This document shows, piece after piece, positions 45,153-47,152 of a DNA stretch of 47,152 bases. The stretch is from a bacterium (lineage in GTDB: Bacteria > Campylobacterota > Campylobacteria > Campylobacterales > Sulfurimonadaceae). The notes beneath the pieces were generated by a model. It searched no databases. It was not told the origin of the DNA and saw only the letters and a program-made list of their open reading frames with translations. The stretch lies in assembly GCA_018825665.1 (NCBI GenBank), contig JAHJEG010000006.1, forward strand, positions 1 to 47,152. The letters run 5' to 3'. A program made the position numbers and the translations under genes. Every line of letters starts with the position of its first letter. Position 1 is the first letter of the stretch.

Positions 45153-45201
45153 AAGGCTCTTTTATCTGTTTAAATTTGCGTATTATAACAAGATAAATAG
45201 C

Positions 45202-45207
45202 TATAAT
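45202..45207 (+). promoter_or_regulatory. candidate -10 box placed for a leaderless transcript
   Basis: TATAAT ends seven bases before the ATG at 45214, so the transcript would begin at or next to the start codon. No Shine-Dalgarno with usable spacing is seen. A weaker TATTAT at 45181-45186 is the alternative and would leave about 20 leader bases. Confidence 0.4.
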
Positions 45208-45213
45208 ACAGGC

Positions 45214-46998
45214 ATGATAAACGAACAAATCACATTAAAATCAATTCTAAAACTTATTTTGGATAAAAGACCGGCTCTTGTTTACGGACAGATCCTGACT
45301 TTTATAGCTATCATCATCAGTATTCCCATACCTCTTATGCTTCCCGTCCTTGTGGATGAAGTGCTTTTGGACAAGCCTGCGTATTTTGTCCGAAGTATCG
45401 ATTATCTTTTTGGCAGCGGAGACGCCTTTTATTATATAGCCATGGTGACTCTTGCGGTCGTACTTCTGCGCTTTATGTATTACGCCTTTGGTGTGCTCAT
45501 CACAAAGATCTTTACAAAAATCTCCAAATACGTAACATTTATGATTAGAAAACAGCTCCTTGAACATCTGAAAATATCCTCCATGAATGAGTATGAGGTG
45601 CTTGGAAGCGGCGCTATCACATCAAACCTCGTAACAGATGTCAACACCCTTGACAACTTTATTATTACAAGTGTCAGCAAGTTCGTATCTTCTGTTTTGA
45701 CATTGGCTGCGGTGGGTGTTGTTATGGTGATGATAGATCCTGTTTTGGGACTGCTCATCCTTATCATTCAGCCTCTTATCATGCTAGTGAGCAAAAAAAT
45801 GTCCAAAAGCGTAGGCAGACTCAAAAAAGATGAGAATGCCTCTATAGAAAAATTTCAGGAGAGCGTGGGAGAGACTCTTGAACTCTACGGCCAGATAAAA
45901 GCTTCAAACAAAGAAAACTATTTTTTCCAAAATGCCGTACATCATGCACAAGAGATTCAAAACACCTCCAACGAATACGGCTTCAAGAGCGTGGCCTATG
46001 AGAGACTCTCCTACACCATCTTTTTGGTCGTGTTTGAGCTTTTACGAGCATCAGGTCTTTTACTTGTGGCGTACAGTGATTTGAGCATCGGGATGATGTT
46101 TGCAATGTTTGGCTATATCTGGTTCATCATGACACCCGTTCAGGATATTCTCTCCATGCAGTACTCCTACTCTTCGGCGAAGGCGGCGATAGAGAGGCTG
46201 AACAAGATACTTTTGCTAAGAACCGAAAAGAGTTCGGATAAAAAGATACATATCTCCCCTCAAGCCTCTGCGGGTGTTGATATCTCCCTGCATAAACTCA
46301 ATTTCTCCTATACAAAAGAGAAGCCGATTCTAAGAGATATCTCTTTTGATATAAAAGCAGGTTCCAAGATAGCGCTCATAGGAGCAAGCGGAAGCGGAAA
46401 AACAACTCTGGCCCAGATTATCGCCGGCTTTTACGAGAAGGACAGCGGCGAGTTGAGATATAACCAAACAGCCATAGAAGAGCTTGACAAACACTCCCTG
46501 AGAGAAAATATATTTCTGGTACTGCAGATGCCGATTTTATTTAACTCTACTCTTCGTTTTAACATCACCATGGGGGATGAAGATATCAATGATGCGCAAA
46601 TATACAAGGCTCTTAAAATTGCCCAGCTTAGCCAAATGATAGAGGGCATGCCTGATAGACTCGACACGATAGTAGGTCGTCACGGCATCCGTATATCCGG
46701 CGGGCAAAGACAACGCCTAAGTATAGCGAGGATGATTATCGCAAACCCGAGCGTGGTTATCTTCGATGAATCAACCTCGGCTCTTGATGTGCACACCGAG
46801 GTGAAGCTTCAGGCGAATCTGATACCGCTTTTAAAAGATAAGACGGTGATAACAATTGCGCACAGACTCAGCACGGTCAAAAATGCAGATGTCATCTATG
46901 TGCTGGATGAGGGGCAAATCGTACAGCAGGGAACACACGAAGAGCTGGAAGATGAAGTCGGCCATTATATGGAGTTTGTTAAAAATCAGCTGATTTGA
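45214..46998 (+). CDS. ABC exporter, fused membrane and ATPase domains (MsbA/lipid-A-like class)
   Basis: 594 residues, inner membrane half-transporter acting as a dimer. The N-terminal exporter domain has six TM helices (FIAIIISIPIPLMLPVLVDEVLL; FYYIAMVTLAVVLLRFMYYAF; VLTLAAVGVVMVMIDPVLGLLILIIQPLIML; MFAMFGYIWFIMTP). The C-terminal ATPase has Walker A GASGSGKTT, signature ISGGQRQRLSIAR, Walker B VVIFDESTSALD and switch His IAHRLSTV. There is no peptidase (C39) domain. Substrate unknown; lipid, peptide or drug export are all compatible. I start at ATG 45214 because the frame upstream lies inside the opposite-strand ABC-F gene. Confidence 0.88.
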   Translation: MINEQITLKSILKLILDKRPALVYGQILTFIAIIISIPIPLMLPVLVDEVLLDKPAYFVRSIDYLFGSGDAFYYIAMVTLAVVLLRFMYYAFGVLITKIFTKISKYVTFMIRKQLLEHLKISSMNEYEVLGSGAITSNLVTDVNTLDNFIITSVSKFVSSVLTLAAVGVVMVMIDPVLGLLILIIQPLIMLVSKKMSKSVGRLKKDENASIEKFQESVGETLELYGQIKASNKENYFFQNAVHHAQEIQNTSNEYGFKSVAYERLSYTIFLVVFELLRASGLLLVAYSDLSIGMMFAMFGYIWFIMTPVQDILSMQYSYSSAKAAIERLNKILLLRTEKSSDKKIHISPQASAGVDISLHKLNFSYTKEKPILRDISFDIKAGSKIALIGASGSGKTTLAQIIAGFYEKDSGELRYNQTAIEELDKHSLRENIFLVLQMPILFNSTLRFNITMGDEDINDAQIYKALKIAQLSQMIEGMPDRLDTIVGRHGIRISGGQRQRLSIARMIIANPSVVIFDESTSALDVHTEVKLQANLIPLLKDKTVITIAHRLSTVKNADVIYVLDEGQIVQQGTHEELEDEVGHYMEFVKNQLI

Positions 46999-47012
46999 AC
47001 ACACTTCAAAGT

Positions 47013-47023
47013 TTCCACATGCC
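47013..47023 (-). repeat. GGCATGTGGAA word, copy 10 (intergenic)
   Basis: Exact minus-strand match in the 35-base gap between the converging ABC exporter and the RND pump gene. It is the only exact G-form copy I find outside a coding region. Confidence 0.8.
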
Positions 47024-47033
47024 GGCTTTTCTG

Positions 47034-47152
47034 CTACCCAATTTTATATTTGAACTTCACGTACATCTCATACAAAACAGGGATAACGAGCAAGCTTAAG
47101 ACGGCAGAGCTTACCACGCCTCCTATCATCGGTGCGGCTATCCTCTGCATCA
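47034..47152 (-). CDS. C-terminal end of a heavy-metal RND efflux pump (CusA/CzcA type), partial
   Basis: Only the last 39 or so codons are in the window, reading MQRIAAPMIGGVVSSAVLSL and ending YEMYVKFKYKIG before a TAG at 47034-47036. The phrase RIAAPMIGGVVSS and the following LLVIPVLY match the last transmembrane helix of CusA/CzcA-type inner-membrane proton antiporters for Cu, Ag, Co, Zn or Cd. The gene begins beyond the right edge, where adaptor and outer-membrane genes would be expected. Confidence 0.8.
   Translation of the reverse strand, partial: MQRIAAPMIGGVVSSAVLSLLVIPVLYEMYVKFKYKIG

Noticed and set aside
44974-45213. Upstream extension of the ABC exporter frame
   Set aside because: It overlaps the start of the ABC-F gene on the other strand and resembles no exporter N-terminus.

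Overview
The window looks like chromosomal DNA of a free-living Campylobacterota (epsilonproteobacterium), most probably near Sulfurimonas, Sulfuricurvum or Sulfurovum. This rests on protein flavour rather than a marker gene. Supporting points are the AHQWRQP-type histidine kinase H-box, a two-gene accBC unit, hemerythrin and NIT/CZB chemotaxis proteins, short intergenic gaps, frequent TGATG/ATGA overlaps and TATAAT -10 boxes. I see no integrase, transposase, phage gene or CRISPR array.

Layout. 1-198: tRNA-Cys and tRNA-Ser, then about 460 bases without a convincing gene. 657-5994: small winged-helix-like protein, two-domain hemerythrin, OmpA-type lipoprotein-like wall anchor, panE, then methyltransferase plus asnB. 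6042-16926: two convergent operons of the predicted ATP-grasp / alpha-E / transglutaminase peptide-ligation system. 17078-21349: J-domain membrane protein, NIT-MCP-CZB chemoreceptor, methyltransferase and upp. 21547-30388: Lon-like protease, slipin/NfeD pair, pcm, a histidine kinase with its receiver, two GAF proteins and an ArsC-like protein. 30465-38565: beta-CASP hydrolase, LOG-family protein, MarC, polysaccharide deacetylase, RimB-like protease, MscS channel and a DUF389 membrane protein. 38587-47152: dCMP deaminase, accB-accC, SurA-like chaperone, gltX, ABC-F ATPase, ABC exporter, and the tail of an RND metal-efflux pump cut by the window edge.

The 6-17 kb block is the main accessory system. 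The plus-strand operon encodes a stand-alone circularly permuted ATP-grasp, an alpha-E protein, a zinc amidohydrolase/peptidase of the AstE/AspA family and a paralogue of it that has lost every zinc ligand. The minus-strand operon encodes a transglutaminase fused to a DUF2126 amidoligase, an ATP-grasp fused to alpha-E, and a second transglutaminase ending in a Gln-x repeat tail. The operons meet tail to tail at one hairpin. The families are known and predicted to make or remove peptide linkages; the product is unknown.

The most striking unexplained signal is a short DNA word, GGCATGTG(G/C)AA. By eye I find at least 16 exact copies on both strands, in different reading frames and encoding different peptides, plus an inverted pair that forms the transcription terminator between accC and the SurA-like gene. 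This is how DNA uptake sequences behave in Neisseria and Pasteurellaceae. I know of no such sequence described for Campylobacterota.
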